DNA of 64,000 nt. It comes from Tupaia tana (Eukaryota; Chordata; Mammalia; Scandentia; Tupaiidae). The stretch lies in contig JAKSZU010000003.1 of NCBI GenBank assembly GCA_026018925.1, positions 3,051,867 to 3,115,866 of the forward strand, in the 5' to 3' direction. Below are positions 23,728-36,225 of this stretch, piece by piece (within the stretch, counting starts at the first letter, position 1; each line of letters opens with the position of its first letter). The notes beneath the pieces are model-generated. The model did no database searches and was not told the origin of the DNA. It saw only the letters and a list, made by a program, of their open reading frames with translations. Made by a program: the position numbers and the translations under genes.

Positions 23728-23838
23728 GAGGAAGAGAGGTCGAGGCGTGGCCATCCACCCTGAGGGGTGATTTCTGGCTTTCTGTCTCTCTATTTCTCTC
23801 TGTCTGTTAATACCCTATAGCAAAAATCTCTCAACAAC

Positions 23839-23894
<56 letters not shown>

Positions 23895-23914
23895 AGGAAG
23901 AAAAGGAAAAAGAA
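23728..23914 (+). mobile_element. 5'-truncated tRNA-derived SINE with (GAAA)n tail
   Basis: Only the 3' half of the long form is present (from the gcgtggccatcc block to ctatagcaaaaatctctc). The tail has become a (GAAA)n tract of about 55 bases at 23841-23895. Confidence 0.9.
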
Positions 23915-24393
23915 ATTCTGCAGTATGAAAACCCTTAGCATCCACGTCCAAAGGAGTTATACAATTGTAAAAACCCCACGAAGCCCACCGACATACAAGT
24001 GCTCGCCCTAATAGACACGTTACACATCATAAACACATCCTGGTCCCTGAGCTGGGACCTGGAGCCCCTTCCGAGCAAGCCCAGAGGCTCAGGGTTACTG
24101 CGTGGCCCAGCCAGAGGCGGGAGGCTCCGAAGTCCAGGAAGGCCTCAGTCTGGCCCAGGTCAGACGCAAAATCCCATCTGAGCCCCACAGCCGCCCCGTC
24201 TCAGGTCTCAGCTGAGAGCGTACCACTGACAGCTTGCTGTGAGCTCGGCACATGGCAGGTGCTATGAGGCGGTGGGAGGGAAGGTGACAGCAGTTCAGCA
24301 TGTTCCTTTAGGGTATGGGAGGTGGGCATCACACATGCATATTAAGGGAGTTAAAGAAACATGCGCAGTGGACATGGTAAGATCTCAACCCCA

Positions 24394-24679
24394 GGGACCA
24401 GCAGTTAGTGTAGTGGCTATGTCGCTGGACTCCCATATACTTGATCACAGTTCAAGTCCCAGACCTGGTGGCTTAAACTCGCACTGGGCATGTGTGTGTG
24501 CGTGCCCAAGATCCTGAGAGGAGAATGGAGGAGAAGGGATTGCGGTGTGATCATCTCCCCTGGGGGGTGATCTCTAGCTTTCTGTCTCTCTCTGTCTTTC
24601 CGGCAAGTGCACACGCCCTACAGCAAAAACTTCTCATTAAAAACAAACAAACAAACAAACAAACAAACCAAAACAAAAC
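24394..24679 (+). mobile_element. tRNA-derived SINE, long form, with (CAAA)n tail
   Basis: gggaccagcagttagtgtag to ctacagcaaaaacttctc, then (CAAA)n. Near-duplicated flanks ctcaaccccag and ctcaatcccag suggest the target site. Confidence 0.94.
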
Positions 24680-26227
24680 ACCTCAATCCCAGAAACACCA
24701 AACCCCGCAGGAATTCAGCGTCACTAACAGCATATGGCCATGGAGGAGCTGAGCGAGGCCGACAGGTGCTACCTGAGGGCAGCCGGGGCCTCTCTCTCAC
24801 TTCCTCGGTGCTTGTGAAGGGCACATTCCACCTTCCAGGAGCTCCAGTCTCCGAGGTAGATGGCCGGGCCCACCCCACGCCTGGGCTGTGCAGCTCTGGA
24901 AGCAGCATGGGCCCAGTGGGTGGGGCACCTGGTAGTGTGCCCAACGGCTCCAAGATCCCGGCCACTTGGCTCTTGTCCCTCACCTATGGTTTCTCTGTTC
25001 AGGACGCCCGCCCAGACAGGGAGCCCACAGGAAGGACGGGATGCCGAGGGCACTCGCTTAGTCAGGGAAGAACCAAACCCAGTGCTGCAGGGGGAGGGGT
25101 CCGTCATTCCCGCAGTCTCGCCCCAGGGCCTGGACACACAGCGACTGCCTGCTGAGAGCTCCCAAGGTTCTGCCTAGCGTACAGGTAGCAGCTTGGAGCC
25201 CGAGCACACGGGTGTACTCAGGCTGTTACTGACAGCTTGGGGTGACTGTGTAGTTGCACGTATGAGGCCGCTGAGTGGCTGCACTGCATGTGCGCACACG
25301 CATGTGTGTGTGTGATCGGGACTGCTCAGACAGCAGGGCTGCTGTGCGTCCCCTGGGCTGCGGGGAAGGGGCTCTAACTCCGGGCAGCAGCCAGCAGCCC
25401 CCAGCCCCAGAGCCGGCATAAGGACGGGGCTCAGATGCAGAAGCACATTCTGAGCACGTGACCTATTCTTTTCCCCGGTTCGGTGTGACTCGGTGGCAGC
25501 CGGGGCCCAGGGCAGAGCTCACGACGTTGCTTGAAATGTGCGTGCCCAGAGGTTCGGGATAAACAGCTGGCGCCGTGGCGACCGCGGCCCAGGTTCGTGA
25601 GCACGGGCTAATTTTAAAGTACGCTCTCACGTGTCTGGACTTTAAAGGACTCAGAAATAAATCTGCTCTGTGATCCCGGGAAGGAAGCCTTCCTGCCCCG
25701 GCATCATCGACAATGCGAACGGCATCGTTCAGTCAGGGTGTGCCGCCACGCCCTCCCCCTGCCCGGAGTCAGAAACTAGCTGGATGGGAGCTGTTCATCT
25801 CCCAGTCTCTGTAAGCATGGCCCGGCGAGGGTGCCTTCCATCTGCAGCGTCTGCACCACCTGTCGGGCCATGCCGCACACCCTCCTGCCCACAGTCACGT
25901 CGCACAAGGGACTCGGCCCAAGAGCTAATCGTGTATGCTGCTCCTTACCAGTCATGCCTCTCACGGTGGCCAGGCCACAGCCAGGGCCCACGCGTGAGCT
26001 AGAGGGGAGTGTCCCTGCCCTGTTCAGCATCCTTTGCCAAGCCTGCTGATGGGGGCCTTGATTGAGAAGGGCTATATTCGCCACCCGGCCCTGGAGGTGA
26101 GTGTGAGTCGCTGCTACTCCGTGGCCCTGTCCGTGAGGCTGCAGGTAGGGGACAGGGGTGACAGCAGTGGTTTTGGCCAGGGGAGGTGGCTATGTGCCCA
26201 CCACTGCACATGTATGCGTGTGTGTGA

Positions 26228-26325
26228 TTTTGCCAAAGGGCCCGTGAGCTCACTCGAGAGAGACAGAGAGGGACAGAGACAAAGGAAAAGGAAGAAAGTG
26301 CCCCATGGGACCTGGTCCTGCCAGC
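26228..26325 (-). mobile_element. SINE remnant, antisense
   Basis: ttgccaaagggcccgtgagc, ctcactcgagagagacagag and a purine-rich stretch resemble the reversed 3' half of the SINE. The head is not recognisable. Confidence 0.55.
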
Positions 26326-26556
26326 TCTCCCTGCTGTGGCTTTAGAGGCGAGCTGCTATCACTGTGCTGTCTGGCATCACGCGCCAGGCCTGCAGGTCTG
26401 CCCGCTGCCCACACTGGGCTGTGTCTTCTCAGTCCCTGCCACCCTCTCCCAGGAAGCCCCTCCTGACCCTCCCTGAGCTCGTGCCCACCCGATGGCCTAC
26501 AATTGCTTTATTATGCAGGCCCTTCCCAGTGGGACGGAGCCAGGAAGCAGATGCAG

Positions 26557-26630
26557 CCCCCGTGTGTCACCCTGGCATCCCCCGTGTGTCGCCCTGGCAC
26601 CCCCGTGTGTCACCCTGGCATCTCCCGTGC
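26557..26630. repeat. 22-bp tandem repeat, about 3.4 copies
   Basis: cccccgtgtgtcaccctggc repeated with one A/G change. Confidence 0.85.
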
Positions 26631-29228
26631 CTCCGAGAGCAGGTGAGTCTACTGCCCTTGGATACAGGAGAGAAACCCACAGGATGAGGCGTGAACGCAG
26701 GCCACCACGCCCGCGCCCCTGGGTGACTCTTGGTGACGTCTTAGACCCGCTCTCTCTCTGCCTTTCTTCCATTCTCCCCTTGTCCTAGGTGCTGCTTTAC
26801 GCCAGGGCAGGCAGGTCCTCACTCAGACACCATCACCCGTCTACGGGGGTCTTGGGTGAAGACGCGGAGTAGCAGCAGGCCCGCTGTCAGCCTTCAAGTC
26901 GCTCTGCAGGTGGGACTGTGGGGTCACGGGGGCGCGGCACCCTGGGGAACGGGAGCCAGCCTTGGCCCCCTGCCCGTCCTGCTCTCCCTGCCCTCACCTG
27001 GCTGTGGGGACTCTGCAGGCGGCGGCTCCCCAGGCTCCGGCCTGGCCAGCTGAGAACGCACACCTGGGATTCGGGCTCCCACCCCCTCACCCTGACTCCC
27101 ACCCACCCGCTCTGCCACCAGAATGCAGAGGGCGGGTTGCACGATCCTCGAAGCTCTATTTCCGTTCCCAGGCTCATCTTGCCTCCGGGAATCTGTTCAA
27201 GGCAGGACTGTCTTTTCCTCCCCTCCAGAGCGCAGCCAGGGCCTGCGGCTGGTGACGGGTCTGGCAGCTGCGGTCCGCTGTGCTGGCTCCGGGCCTGGGC
27301 GGGCTATATTTAGACAGCTGGAATGCTATTGAGACAGCAGCTCTCCACTGTGGCAGGTCCACGCCCAGCATGCAGCGGGGCGGCCGGCATGATCGCGGAT
27401 CCGAGGAGCACACGTCTTTGCTCCCTGTCCCCTTCCAGACTTCCGACCACCCCACCCTTCTCCCCAGAGGCCACTGACAACGGTGACCGTGAGTCCTCTG
27501 CTGTCATCAACACCCTCACGCCTTTGACAGCGAGGCACCATAGTTAGCAGGGCTGTCAATGTGCGTGCTGTTGTCCTTGTCACCGTCATTGCTGCCGTCA
27601 TCCTCACGACCACTGTCACCACGGTCCCTGGCCGCCATCTTTACGGCTGTGTCCACACTGCTACTCTCTTTACCGACGTCTCTGGCAGTAGCTTCTTCCC
27701 TGTACCAAACCGTTCGGACGCTCCTAGGGCCGAGGTGACGGTGAGTTACCGAGCTGGGGAGGCGTGTGGCTGTCCTGGCCTCTGCTCCCCCTGCCCGTGG
27801 TCTTACGGGCGCCCTCTCTACAGCACCGGTCTGCAGCTCCCACGCCAACAAGCATTGCTGAGAGGCGGAAAGGAGGACGCGGCCGATCCACATGTCACCT
27901 CCCAGTCTCAGCGTGGCCCTTCCCTGCCACGCCCAGGCCCAGCTCGGGACCACGTACACATTTCTTGGTTCACCAGCCCCATCGCCGCATCCAGGGGGTG
28001 GCGCCGACCCCAGCTGTCCTGGGCAGGTGTGGCCTGAGCGAGGCAGTCGGGACACCCTCGGTAACCTGAGGGCCTTCTGGGCAGGGCACGCCCTGGTGTG
28101 GGCCACCACCGACCATGAGGCTCGACCCCACAGAGCAGGCCACTCCACACTGCCCCACCGCGGCCCTCGCGTGCTGGCTTGCTTCTACTCTGTGTGTGTT
28201 CTCGGAACCTGAATGGCTGGACACTGCACTGGGCACTGGATGGGCCATTTTATAAAGCAGCGACAAGCCTGACTATCACTGCAGGGCACCTGCACTGCCT
28301 CATTTTATTTTAATGAGCCTGTGATACCTGAGAGCAAAGGACTGTGCCCTTCCACTTCCCAGCCGGGCAGGCAGAGGGGTTCGAGCCTCGGCCCTGCCTG
28401 GTCCTGTCCTCCGCACAGTGGTCATGAAATCAAAGCCCTCAGTCCATGTGAGAAGACAGGGCCACTGGACACTGAGGGCGTGCGTGCAGAGCAGACGCTC
28501 ACTTCTCAGTCACGAATGCACTGCCACTTGGACACTCACTCAGGCACTCGGCAAGGTCAGCTGGGGGCCGAGCGGTTACGGTGTCTGGAGAGCACCTCCC
28601 GGAGCCTGGCTCTGCGGGGCGAGGGAGAGACTGAAAGCCCGCACTGCACCCTGTCCTTCCATAGCGGAAGGCCTTCGCTAGCCACGGGGAGGGACTTCAC
28701 CCAGTGCTGGCCAGAGCTGCGCTGCCTTCCCTGGGGCTGCTCGCACCGCGCCCCGTGATCATAAGTTCACTACGACGAAACGAAGGGACACATCGAGCCC
28801 TGGGCCACACCAGCCACACCTTGGGTGCTCACTCGCCACGCTGGGCTGTGCCGCCATCCTGGCCTGCAGGGAGGTCCAGGGGGTGCTGCTGTGTCAGAAG
28901 GGGACAAGACCGAGCAGGTGGGAAGTTTGAATAACAGCTGACGATTAGACAGTCTCAGTATGGAGACTCTAATAAAATAAAGGGCAGCTAAAGGACTGCC
29001 CAGCCCAGAGAGGGGAAGGCGGGTTGTCAGACTGAGCATGGGGTGGCGAGGTGATGCCGGACGGTGCCACCAATGCCTGTCACTACCCAGCGACCTCGAG
29101 ATTCTGGGACTCAGGGAGCCACAGGGGTGTCAGAATCCGCAGCGGAGAGGTGTGCTCCAGGCTGAGAAAAGGCACAGCAAAGGGGTGGCAGAGGCGCCTG
29201 GATAGATGCAAGCGATGAACCATCCTGA

Positions 29229-29446
29229 CGGCAGGAGGAGTGCTGGGACCCCCGGCTTCTAAATGAGGTTCTGCACAGTTCGAGTCCCAGACCCGGGAGC
29301 TTAAGAAGCATGCAGGACACAGGTGCATGCCCAATATCCCAGAGGAGAATGAAGGAGACAGCATTGCAGCGTGGCCATCCCCCTGAAGGGGCTTTCTCTC
29401 TCTCTCTGGCAAGTGCACACACTCTGTGCCAAAACTAAAGCAAATA
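29229..29446 (+). mobile_element. tRNA-derived SINE, long form, diverged head
   Basis: cacagttcgagtcccagacc, ccaatatcccagaggagaat, gcagcgtggccatccccctg and ctggcaagtgcacacactc in the SINE order. The first about 35 bases of the head are degraded. Confidence 0.82.
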
Positions 29447-32400
29447 GAGAACAAGAAACAAAGAAAGGTGTGGGTAACTTGCTCTGTCAGGCCTAGTTTT
29501 AGCATTCAGATTCTATTTTTCTGTTGATAAGTAGCTTTATCTACCTGTCGATCTACACAGCCTAACGAGCCTTTGCTCATAACTGAGGAGCTGTTCTCCC
29601 AGCAGCCTCCAGGTCCTGTGTGCACATGGAAATTCACATGAGAAAAATGCAAGAGGCAGTTCTTGCTTTGGGTACAAAGACAAAGTCCATGCTGTTATTT
29701 TAAATTTAAAGCAATTACATTTTGATTTAATTTATAAAAACTATTTTCTAGGCAGGAAATAATTAATAATAATAAAACCACGGGTACTTGGTTTGTGAGA
29801 AAAGCTAGCTGTTTTATTTGACTACTTTAAGAACCTCGAGTCTGAAGTTGACAGTTAAGTGAACCTGTTGCATGGTGTCCTAGGAGAGGTCAGATGCTAA
29901 AAGCGGAGCCCAGGGAGGTCCTGAGGAGGAGGAATGGCTACTGCCCATTGCCATGGCTGGGAAAGACAGCCACTGTGGGCCTGGAGACCCGAGGGGCGCC
30001 TCGCATTCTGGAGGAGGACGCCGTCAGCTCAACACATCGCCACTCGGTCACGGGCATCTGCGGCGCCAGCCTCCTCGCCATGATGGGGGCACTGAATATC
30101 CGTGGGCTGTCCGCTGTCCATGTCCGTGGACAAGCCACTTTCGCCAGCGAGGGAGTCTCTCAACAGGGACACGGGTGAGGGCCAGGTGGGACAGTGAGTG
30201 AGTGGGTCAGAGAGAAGCAGCACTTACTGAGCTCACAAGGGCCAGCGCCGTACCCACTGCTCGCGGAGTGGGCCTGGATCGGCAGCAGGAGCTGCCAGAG
30301 CCTGTCCTGTGGCTCGCCGCCCTGAGCTGTGTTCCGTCCTCCCTGGGGTGAGCAGGTGCACCTGGAAGACACCTTAGTGCCCAAGGTCAGGCCTCCACCT
30401 GCACACCAGGCCGGCTGAGCTGGCTCACGTTCATGGAGCCCGGGGCTGCTCCGACCCAGACTCCTTGGACTCTGTTCGAACTTCCCGGGTCCTCACCCAG
30501 AACACCTGCAGAGGCCCGCCCAGCGTGTAGCCAGCAGGCAGGCCCGCACTGCATCTGTCGGGAGCCGAGACTCGAACACGTGAGGCAGGAAGGAAGGACA
30601 GGTCCAGCGTGTGATGGACAGTACAGCCCTGGGAGGAAGATGGCGACGCTCTTATCACTAGCGAGGCCATGATCTTGGATCGCAGCTGCCACCCCCTGGA
30701 CTTCACTTGCTGGTCAAAAAGTGGGGAATGGGCGGGGTCACGTTAGGAAGGTCCGTTTAGCTTGGTGTGCCACAGTGTTATTTTAGCGAGGGCTTGGGAG
30801 GTCGGGGATGGAGCGGTAAGAGCCGTGAGGGCTCCATGAAAACAGTGATGCTCATACTGGGTCTTCAGCCAGAGGCACGGCCTTCGGTGAGGAGCGCCAC
30901 GCTCAGAACCTTCCCTGGGCAGTGGCCGCGTCAGTGTTGGAGCTACAGGAGGGAAGCCCCGGGCGGGACCTGCTCCATCGTCTGGACGGGAGGTGGGGAG
31001 GGCACAACCAAGGCGAGGGGGAAGCAGAGGGACAGACAGGGTCCGGGTCGGCAGACCATGGCCGAGGGCGAAACAGGGAAGGGAGCAGGTCCCTGGGAAA
31101 GGGCTGGTCCTACCGGGGAGCAGGACAGACGGACCCTGCGGTGGGCAGGGCAGAGAAGGAGGCTGCCGGCCTACGATTTAGAGCAGAGGCCGTCCAGATG
31201 AGGCAGGACCGACCGTCACCGTGAGGCCTGTTCTCTGACCCCGTGGGGATTAACGACAGAGCTTTGATAACTCGGAGGGCCCGGTAGGGCCCTCCACCTC
31301 ACCACGCCTCCTTAGGGGGGAACAGGGGCCGCGACTAGCAGGAATGTGCAGAACCGTGCCCCGTCCCCCTCCTTGTCCCCGGGTCCCTCGTTCTCCACGC
31401 ACTCAGTGCATGTTGCTGCCCCATGGTTGTCTTCCACTGCGGACAGGATAAGGCTCCCGATGCTCCTCGGGTGCCGACGAGGGGAGGCAGATCGAGCCAC
31501 GCACTGCGTTCCCTGCGGGGCCTGGGAACACTCAAAGGTGCTGCGTTTCCGAATGGAGAGAGCCCCAGCCGGACCAGGCTGAGAGGGCTCAGGAGGGGAC
31601 GCCGGGCCACAGCCATGCGAGACTTGTTCAGCTGCCAGTAACGGACACCCTGTGGGCAGCGGCCCAGGAACGGGCTGTCTCCCAGCACCACAGGTCTTGA
31701 GGGCACTGGCTGGAAGCAGCCCCAGGGCCTGGGCTCCCTGTCTAGCTCGACTCTCCCCCGGCGCTCGGTCCTCGCGTCATCCCACACGTGGGCAGGCAGG
31801 CAGGGTGGTGCTGAGGCAGGGCCGGCTCTGCCTCTGCTTCAGGACTTGAGCTCTGCCTGCGGTCCCCAGCAAATGTCTCCCTTATGTGTAGAGGCCAAAG
31901 CCATGCCGGCCTCACCCAAGACTGCTCTGCCCTCACCTGCCCTCACCTGTCATAGCTCCCCCGCTCCCAGCAGTGCCTGCTCCAGGCCGTGGTGGGGAGC
32001 CCCACAGCACCACACGCCCCGGCCCCCTCCGAGCTGCGTGCTCCGGTTCCCTCATCCACAGTGCCCCCGTCGCCCACCTGTGGACGCAGCCCCAGCGCGG
32101 CCTGTGCGTGCTCTCCCGTGTGAGTCCCTCCCCATCTCCCCTCTCGGCCCCGGGGCCACAGTAAATAAAAGCCTGTGGGCTGGACATCGACGTCCAGACT
32201 CGCTAACCTCAGCCTCCACGACGTGATCTCGGATCACGATTTCAGGCCGGCTGCAGAGAAGCGCACAGCAAACACTCCGAATGCCAGCCGAGACTGAAGG
32301 CAGAGCCCCCGAAGAGGCCGAAGGTCTCTCCGGATCTGGAGATGAGAACACTGTCCACTTTAAAGCAAGTCTCGAAGGGTTATACACTGTTTGATGCCTT

Positions 32401-33021
32401 TCGAGTGATGTTCTGGGAAGGTCAGACTGCAGGGACAGAGGAGCGGCTGCCAGGAGGCCGGGGGGCTTTGCTGCAGGGGCAGAGAGAGGCCGGGCCGCAG
32501 AGCTGCCGGCTGGGGAGGGGGCCTGGCTGGTGTTGGAGCAGATGCACCGAGGGCAGCTTGGAGAACAGACGGAGGGCGTGAGCGTGTCGGTGTTCTGAGG
32601 CAGAGGCTGTGGGGGGCGTGGGGGTCTGCCTAACAACCAACAGTAGTGGTAACTGGGGACATGAGAGTGAGTCACCCACGGGTCGGGGCCGACTCAGGGT
32701 CCTGCAGGGAGGGGATGTTGGTGATGGCGGAGGCAGGAAGTGGGGCCGCGTGGGTGAGCTGCTCACACATGCTGCGTTTGAGGTCCCTCCAGAAGGTAGC
32801 AGTGGCACGTGGGTGGGGCTGGCCCAGGTGGGAGATCTGTGGCCTGGGGCCGCACTGGTTAGCTCAGGACAACCCCAATGTGCATATGGGTGGCCCAGCG
32901 TGCAGGCCCTGGCTGACTGGATTTGGGCTGGGCCCGTGGTGTAGCCTGCCCCGGGCTTCCTGGTGAAGCGACTGCCGCCAGCAGTGCTCACACTGGGGAC
33001 AAGAGCGTTGCAGCAATCGCA

Positions 33022-33186
33022 GTGGTGGGTATGTCCCCAGGAAGCTGCGTCCCACGAGAGGACACAAAGTCACGGAAGGGACCTCGAGCACCAGATGAAT
33101 GTCTGACCCCACTAGGGGAGGCGGCGAGAGGACGGCGGGGTTGTGGAACTGAGAGGGCTGTGGAGGGCAGCGTGGGGACTGCAAAG
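33022..33186 (+). repeat. inverted duplication, left arm
   Basis: From gtggtgggtatgtcccc to gggactgcaaag. It aligns with the reverse complement of 34142-34310 along its whole length, including the shared blocks gacctcgagcaccagatgaa and cccacgaga. By eye about 80% identity with small indels. Confidence 0.85.
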
Positions 33187-33235
33187 GACACCCAGGGCCC
33201 CGTGGCAGGCCTGAGGAGGGACATACTATGGGTCA

Positions 33236-33336
33236 AATGTCGGCCACCTCCCAGCTACACAGAAGGCCCTGAGAGACTGGGCTTGCGGGAATGTCGGCAA
33301 CCTCCCGGCTACACAGGAGGGGCCCCCGGGCTTGCG
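33236..33336. repeat. 54-bp tandem duplication
   Basis: aatgtcggccacctcccagc at 33236 recurs at 33290 with small changes. The second copy has a short internal deletion. Confidence 0.85.
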
Positions 33337-34010
33337 GGCAGCGTGGCCTTGGACTGCAGCCTCCAGGGAGAACCACGAGAGCCAAGTGCTGCTGGTTGGG
33401 CTGCCTGGCCTGGGGTGGTGCCCTGGAGTCCAAGCATGGGCACAGCTGGCGTGGAGAACCCGGCCCACACGCTGGTGCTGAATGTGAGGCCACTTGGCCG
33501 CAGTGGGGGCGGGGGCTATAGGATGCCCTCGAACCACAGCCCTCTGACCCATGCACTGGGGAAACGCCCTCTCTGGAGCCCCAGCTTCTTAACCTGGGCC
33601 AAGGTCAGGGACCACTGCCCGGCCTTCCCTAGCTGCTGGGGCGGCCGGGCATCCAGAACTTGCTCCCCGCGGAGGAGGCGGAGTCGAGGGTGCAGACTCC
33701 AGCTTTCCAGTCTGACTGTGAGGTGCAGGAGGAGATGGAAGGCTTGGAGACGGAACTGCAGTTTCTGTGTTTCTAGATGGGAGAGGGCGGAGGTCTTCAG
33801 GGGTAGAGGAGGCAGGGGGAGAGGCTGGGCTCAGCTCTCTGGCGCCCAGCCGGACCCTGCAGAGTCTGGGAGGCGATAAAGCACCCTGGGTGCCGGTCAC
33901 CTCTGCCTCTCCTGTCCTGAAACCTAGGTTCCTTCCTGCACCTGCGTCGGATGCCGCCCAGGCACGCCGAGGCACCGGAGGGGCAGGAAGGAGCCGGGCA
34001 GGCTGCACTC

Positions 34011-34058
34011 CGGGTCCTCTGCCCTCCAGGTCCTCTGCCCTCCAGGCCCTCTCCCCTC
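34011..34058. repeat. 16-bp tandem repeat, 3 copies
   Basis: ggtcctctgccctcca twice, then ggccctctcccctccc. Confidence 0.8.
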
Positions 34059-34141
34059 CCCGGCCGCCTCCTCCTTGTGTGAGGGACGTGCACCTGCTCT
34101 TCTAGCCTCTATGCCACAACCAGAACGTAGGGACCCCATCG

Positions 34142-34310
34142 CTTGCAGTCCCCCCGCCTCCCTCCACGGCCTTCTCGGTTCCACGCCCCAGCTGTGCTCT
34201 CGCTGCCTCTCCCCACGTGGTCCGTTAGACATTCATCTGGTGCTCGAGGTCCTTTCCGTGACTGTCGTGCCTTCTCGTGGGACACAGTGTCTTGGGGACG
34301 TATCCACCAC
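34142..34310 (-). repeat. inverted duplication, right arm
   Basis: Reverse-complement partner of 33022-33186, 955 bp away. It may be an old copy of an unrecognised interspersed repeat in opposite orientation or a local inverted duplication. Confidence 0.85.
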
Positions 34311-36050
34311 TGGATATAGCGGCCTCGAGCCCATTTTCTGCCCCATGTCCAGTCCAGGACCCCTGTCGCACCCACTCCTGTAGAGCACGGCTGTGGTTCG
34401 AACTCTCCAGAATTCCTTGTTGGACTCGCTGTGGTGGAATAGGGACAACTCAGGACTGCAGAGCTGAAGGCGGGGCCTGGAGAAAGTAGGGTTGGGGTTG
34501 TCAGGGCGGGGCCCGCGGCTGACTCCTGGTGGGTTTCTAAGGAGCCAGGGGGACACGTGTGCATCCTGCCCTCTCCCAGCTGTCACCAGGGGTGGCCGGA
34601 CCTGGGGCTCCAACTGACTAGAGATGAATAAGCCTCTGCTCTTCAAAAGTTACCCAGATGCAGGCATTTCCTGTTACTAGACACTGGGAGACTGGACCGG
34701 GTCCCTCCCTCCTGCCCCAAGATGTCAGCATGTGCAGCTTTCTTGTTCTACTCATATTTCTTAAACCCGCCCCCCCCCCCCCATAGTGAGAAGATACATT
34801 GTTTTTCTGTTGATAAGTGACGACCTCTGACAGGTGTCATGGCAGCCTGCCGGAGTGCTGTGCAGGGTTCAGGGGGGTTGGGCCAGCGGCTTCCACGCGA
34901 GGGCAGGCCTGCACTTCCGGTCCGTGATTCCTTACTCACACAGCAGGTGGCAGTGGAAGAGTAACACTGCAGACGCCGCCAGTGAGAAGCCAGGTGCTCT
35001 TCCCTTTGCACACGCATGTGCGCGCACGAACACAAACACGCTGGTGTCTGTTACCTTGGCGCCTTGGCCCAGCGGGGGCAGCCACTGTGCGCTCCAAGGC
35101 GGCACCCAGAGAGGGACCGTTCGAGCAATGCGTGGCTCACGGCAGTAACGGCAGAGTCCAAAGCCAGGGCTGTCGTCTTGGCACAGAGCACCGTCATGGC
35201 ACGTGCATCGGTGAGATCTGCCAGGCCTGACGGGGCCTGCGTGTCGCCCGCAGCCGGCCGGTCCACACCTCACGCTCTCATTGTTAGGCTTTGGCTAGTA
35301 AACACTCAGGAGCAAGACCGCCCAGCAGGGGTTTGAAAAAAGACCAGCGGACAACGAAAATCTGTTGTTAAAACCACAGAACTCCACGGCACCCATTAAC
35401 TCATGCACAGAGCTGTCCTCGCTCACTGTGGCGAACACCTGGAAAGAGGTGGGGACACAATAAACTCCCGAACATCACATGCTAGAAAGCCTCCTGGTGT
35501 CATAAAATAGTCGTGCTAGTTGACCAGAAGGTAAGCCAAGCATTCCTAGAGAGGGCTGTCTGGTCTTAGCCCTGCACTGAGACGGTGGTACGGCGAGACT
35601 GTCGGCAATACTCTGGGTGACATCTTAATCTCCAATCGTGTTAAATCATTTTCTTTTCAGCAGCTGGAGCCCAAAACCACAAAGGGAACTGGCCCTAACT
35701 GTCACCAGTGCCGACTCCTAACAGCTGTTAACAGCATAAACTGTTCACAACCAGGCGGAGGCAACGACCCACGTGGATGTCCTGAGCCCAGCTGGCGTGG
35801 GAGGCGGCGCAGTCACCGGCCCACAGCGACCGCTCTGACCCGTGCGGGCTGGTGATGGCGGTTCACCAGGGCCCTGCCACGGCGTGCCGCTCAGTGGGAC
35901 TGTAGCACACACTGTTCGAGAAGCATTTGGGCCATTTTTTCCTCACAGCAGTACAATGATGGACATTTTTAATAAATGCAATTAAATGTTCTCTATTTAC
36001 TATCTCACCCTGCCACTCAGAAAACCTACTTTTCTTTCATATACATTCTT

Positions 36051-36225
36051 TTTTTTAAGAATGATTTTAACTTTATTTATTTAGTTTAATTTGACCAGAG
36101 AGGGACAGAGTGAGAGAGAGAGAGAGATGGAAACTGAGAAAGCAAGCCACCAGGTCCAGGACTCAAACCATAGTCGGCCATGTGGGAGTCCAGCGCCCTT
36201 AACCACCACGCCCCCTGCTGGCCCC
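36051..36225 (-). mobile_element. tRNA-derived SINE, short form
   Basis: Antisense: poly(T), tttaatttgaccagagaggg, GA-rich body, ttaaccaccacgccccctgc at the head. A short duplication cattctt flanks it. Confidence 0.94.

Larger units (their letters stand above)
24680..29228. other. GC-rich, SINE-poor intronic block, first part
   Basis: No exon, RNA gene or recognisable family seen, except a SINE remnant at about 26228-26325 and a short three-copy tandem at 26557-26630. Many overlapping frames of up to 210 codons (27516-28148 minus) exist on both strands, as expected for GC-rich non-coding DNA. Confidence 0.5.
29447..36050. other. GC-rich, SINE-free intronic block, second part
   Basis: About 6.6 kb without a SINE. 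AT-richer at 29500-29880, then GC-rich. Contains the inverted duplication (33022-33186 and 34142-34310), a 54-bp duplication (33236-33336), a C-run near 34769-34782, and the window's longest open frame (plus, 32923-33879, 318 codons), which I do not regard as a gene. Confidence 0.5.

Noticed and set aside
27516..28148. 210-codon minus frame on the DPP6 sense strand, possible extra exon
   Set aside because: No match to any DPP6 segment I know, low-complexity composition and overlapping plus-strand frames.
29380..29446. Gene start or promoter near the CT tract
   Set aside because: The tract is the body of a SINE. No CpG island or other promoter signal accompanies it.
32923..33879. Longest open frame (318 codons, plus strand), a candidate new gene antisense to DPP6
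   Set aside because: It runs through the left arm of an inverted duplication and a 54-bp tandem repeat, has Gly/Pro/Arg-rich composition typical of GC-rich non-coding DNA, no domain or signal I recognise, and overlaps equally open frames on other strands.
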